A stretch of 15,020 bases of DNA from Methanobacterium sp. (GTDB taxonomy: Archaea; Methanobacteriota; Methanobacteria; Methanobacteriales; Methanobacteriaceae): assembly GCA_015661405.1 (NCBI GenBank), contig JACWMK010000051.1:1-15020 (forward strand), written 5' to 3'. The notes beneath the pieces were generated by a model, which saw nothing but the letters and a program-made list of their open reading frames with translations, made no database searches and was not told where the DNA came from. How positions within the stretch are numbered: position 1 is the stretch's first letter; each line of letters opens with the position of its first letter. Positions 14,468-15,020 of the stretch are shown here, piece by piece. The position numbers were made by a program, and so were the translations under genes.

Positions 14468-15020
14468 TTGAATTTTGAAATTAAATATAAAGATGCTCGC
14501 GGAAGAGTTGGAGTACTTAAAACTCCTCATGGAAATGTAATAACTCCTGCTTTAATGCCAGTTATTCATCCCGGACGGCAAACACTGGATGTTAAAAAGT
14601 TCGGAGCAGAAATAGTCATAACAAATGCTTACATAATATACAAAAATAAGGATCTAAGAATTAAAGCATTAGAAAATGGAGTTCACAATCTCATAAATTT
14701 TTCAGGACCCATAGTAACTGATTCCGGTTCATTTCAATTATCAGAATATGGAGATATAGATGTTAGCAACCAGGATATCATAGAATTCCAGGAGAAAATA
14801 GGTGCAGATATAGGTACATCCTTAGACATACCCACACCACCATTCGTGAAACGTGGAAGAGCAGAGAAAGAACTTGAAATTACCATTAAAAGGGCTAGAG
14901 AATCATTAAATGTTAGAAAAGATATGATGCTCAACTCAGTAGTTCAGGGTTCTACATATATTGATTTACGTGCTAAATGTGCTCAGACTATTGGGGGTAT
15001 GGATTTTGAAGTCCATCCCA
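14468..15020 (+). CDS. tgtA: tRNA-guanine(15) transglycosylase (archaeosine biosynthesis), 5' part
   Basis: Archaeal TgtA exchanges guanine at position 15 of the tRNA D-loop for preQ0, the first step to archaeosine. The 184 residues visible read FEIKYKDARGRVGVLKTPHG at about 3-22, PALMPVIHPGRQTLD (27-41) and IVITNAYIIYK (49-59). VTDSGSFQLSEYG (83-95) carries D85, in the position of the catalytic aspartate of this family. IGTSLDIPTPP (115-125) and SVVQGSTYIDLR (157-168) follow; the last replaces the QGG segment of bacterial Tgt and marks the archaeal type. The frame stays open to the window end, so the rest of the barrel and the expected C-terminal/PUA region are outside. The TTG start is supported by GGGTG nine bases upstream. 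It follows the MnmC2-like gene after a terminator, so it is probably transcribed separately. Confidence 0.92.
   Translation, partial: MNFEIKYKDARGRVGVLKTPHGNVITPALMPVIHPGRQTLDVKKFGAEIVITNAYIIYKNKDLRIKALENGVHNLINFSGPIVTDSGSFQLSEYGDIDVSNQDIIEFQEKIGADIGTSLDIPTPPFVKRGRAEKELEITIKRARESLNVRKDMMLNSVVQGSTYIDLRAKCAQTIGGMDFEVHP

Noticed and set aside
14734..14934. 66-residue minus-strand frame within tgtA
   Set aside because: It is antisense to strongly conserved TgtA sequence including the catalytic region.
1..15020. CRISPR array, defence system, toxin-antitoxin pair or rRNA/tRNA genes
   Set aside because: There are no regularly spaced repeats, no defence-type domains among the genes, and no GC-rich cloverleaf-like segments in the intergenic DNA.

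Overview
The window looks like archaeal chromosomal DNA that is very AT-rich, most likely from a methanogen of the Methanobacteriales type. The direct evidence is an archaeal-type tRNA-guanine transglycosylase (TgtA) at the right end, a flavoprotein with the compact cysteine spacing of methanogen iron-sulfur flavoproteins, TATA-like boxes about 28 nt ahead of some starts, GGAG/GGTG ribosome binding sites, TTG starts and oligo-T ends. The genus is not identifiable by eye.

Positions 1-10426 (all + strand) are a surface-polysaccharide or glycan assembly locus. In order they hold: an ExoA-like family-2 glycosyltransferase with C-terminal membrane helices; a tandem pair of closely related family-4 glycosyltransferases; a gene-free spacer of 537 bp; a Wzx-type flippase; two further family-4 glycosyltransferases; a GDP-mannose-4,6-dehydratase-like nucleotide-sugar enzyme with an unusual insertion; and a soluble-looking family-2 glycosyltransferase. 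Together they could make a nucleotide sugar, build a lipid-linked oligosaccharide on the cytoplasmic face and flip it outward. No initiating sugar-phosphate transferase, polymerase or oligosaccharyltransferase lies in the window, so the locus probably continues to the left.

Positions 10497-11628 (- strand) hold a two-gene operon: a Dpm1-like polyprenyl-phosphate glycosyltransferase followed by a small DUF2304 membrane protein. It converges on the polysaccharide locus. A 13-bp perfect inverted repeat surrounds the presumed promoter. Positions 11891-12487 (- strand) encode the iron-sulfur flavoprotein.

Positions 12702-15020 (+ strand) move to tRNA modification: a stand-alone MnmC2-like methyltransferase with an extra cysteine-bearing C-terminus, a hairpin/T-run terminator, a 476-bp gene-free spacer, and the 5' part of tgtA, which runs off the window.

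I did not find an obviously new defence, mobile or signalling system. The points most worth checking are the glycosyltransferase duplication that carried its promoter, the insertion in the dehydratase, the MnmC2-like protein with its cysteine tail, and the possible structured RNA in the first spacer.
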